Shown piece after piece: positions 63,531-64,000 of a DNA stretch of 64,000 bases. The position numbers were made by a program, and so were the translations under genes. This stretch comes from Aeromicrobium marinum DSM 15272 (GTDB lineage: Bacteria > Actinomycetota > Actinomycetes > Propionibacteriales > Nocardioidaceae), in the NCBI RefSeq assembly GCF_000160775.2, contig NZ_CM001024.1, positions 2,346,686 to 2,410,685 on the forward strand, in the 5' to 3' direction. Under the pieces are notes generated by a model that had not been told where the DNA came from, made no database searches, and saw nothing but the letters and a program-made list of their open reading frames with translations. Numbering within the stretch: position 1 is the stretch's first letter; every line of letters begins with the position of its first letter.

Positions 63531-64000
63531 TCAGGCCACGGGGTACGGGGTCAGCAGCTGGTCGGTCGGGGCGCGGTCGTCGGTGAGGACCCGTGCGTCG
63601 CCGACCCAGGCCTGCAGGTCGGCCCCGGACACCAGCCGCCAGGGCACCTCCCGGTCGGCCAGCGCTGCCCGCATCGTCACGAGGTCGAGCGGCCGGTCGG
63701 AACCGACCACGACCATGTTGCCGCCGCCGCCGAACTCGAACACCTCGGGATCCGCGGCGATCGCCACGTGGTCGAACACCGCACCGATGGTCGCCACCTC
63801 GGCCCGCGCGAAGCCGAGCTCGCCGTAGTCGATCAGGTTGGCGACGTACGCGCCGTCGGGGTCGAGGACCCGGCGGACCTCGGCGATCGCCTCGACCGTC
63901 GTGAGGTGCCACGGCGGTGCGACGCCGCCGAACGCATCACCCACCACGAGCGCCCGGCTGTCGTCCGCGAGACGGCCGAGCCCCAGCCGCCCGTCCTCGA
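63531..64000 (-). CDS. Spermidine synthase-like methyltransferase-fold protein (3' part)
   Basis: The C-terminal 156 residues of a gene that continues past the right edge. ALVVGDAFGGVAPPWHLTTVEAIAEVRRVLDPDGAYVANLID matches the second half of a spermidine synthase/Rossmann methyltransferase fold, where the Asp of GDAF and the DP-G turn bind the substrate. Without the N-terminus, polyamine synthesis cannot be told from related, unassigned proteins. It converges on the dehydratase with six bases between. Confidence 0.7.
   Translation of the reverse strand, partial: EDGRLGLGRLADDSRALVVGDAFGGVAPPWHLTTVEAIAEVRRVLDPDGAYVANLIDYGELGFARAEVATIGAVFDHVAIAADPEVFEFGGGGNMVVVGSDRPLDLVTMRAALADREVPWRLVSGADLQAWVGDARVLTDDRAPTDQLLTPYPVA

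Overview
The window is chromosomal DNA of a high-GC Gram-positive bacterium, most likely an actinomycete of the Nocardioides/Aeromicrobium type. The evidence is strong GC bias, many GTG starts, WhiB, ClpC, MarP, DUF2342 and DUF3180 proteins, Crp next to nth, and a gene order that follows the mycobacterial chromosome over long stretches. Almost every base is coding, mostly on the minus strand; no gene-free stretch exceeds about 300 bases. I saw no prophage, insertion sequence or CRISPR array.

Region by region. 1-5.8 kb: the start of clpC, a DUF4287 gene, lysS, an NhaA-DsbA fusion and a small stress cluster (lapA-like, glsB-like, csbD). 5.9-10.1 kb: a TetR and a VOC protein, then the pantothenate operon DUF2520-panC-panD-coaX. 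10.2-13.5 kb: a DUF885 peptidase and a secreted protein with a fresh internal duplication. 13.0-18.3 kb: a tightly coupled operon ftsH-folE-folP-NTF2-like-folB-folK, followed by a DUF3180 gene. 18.4-23.1 kb: hpt, tilS, a DUF2342 protease, dacB and ppa. 23-31.3 kb: accessory metabolism (TetR/Baeyer-Villiger monooxygenase pair, sugar epimerase with mtnP, tRNA-Gly, hydrolase/enoyl-CoA hydratase, LysR and a 36-residue microprotein). 31.3-45.1 kb: a block matching M. tuberculosis Rv3671c-Rv3683 (marP, NUDIX, tlpA-like, nth, crp, MBL, NUDIX, ridA, DUF4177, two Get3/ArsA-like ATPases, whiB4-like, ponA2, metallophosphoesterase), then tRNA-Pro. 45.2-47.4 kb: a two-gene unit pairing a DUF1611 protein with a fold-type III amino-acid racemase. 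47.6-64 kb: a membrane protein, acetoacetyl-CoA synthetase, a septum-formation-domain lipoprotein, asd-lysC, an NADPH:FMN-type oxidoreductase, recR, a TetR/amidohydrolase operon, a PabB-PabC-PabA trifunctional fusion, dnaX, a threonine dehydratase-like enzyme and the end of a spermidine-synthase-like gene.

How genes work together: folate synthesis is unusually complete (folE, folB, folK, folP, and one polypeptide for p-aminobenzoate), as is the pantothenate branch to CoA. asd-lysC start the aspartate family of amino acids, and recR and dnaX serve replication and repair.

Two genome-scale signals stand out. First, at least fifteen genes have a TANNNT box whose last base lies 6-8 bases before the start codon, as expected for leaderless mRNAs. 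Second, several intergenic gaps hold islands of iterated direct and inverted words. Most have a locus-specific word, but a 16-mer is shared by two islands, and a palindromic element from one gap also appears inside dnaX, where it encodes part of the tau linker.
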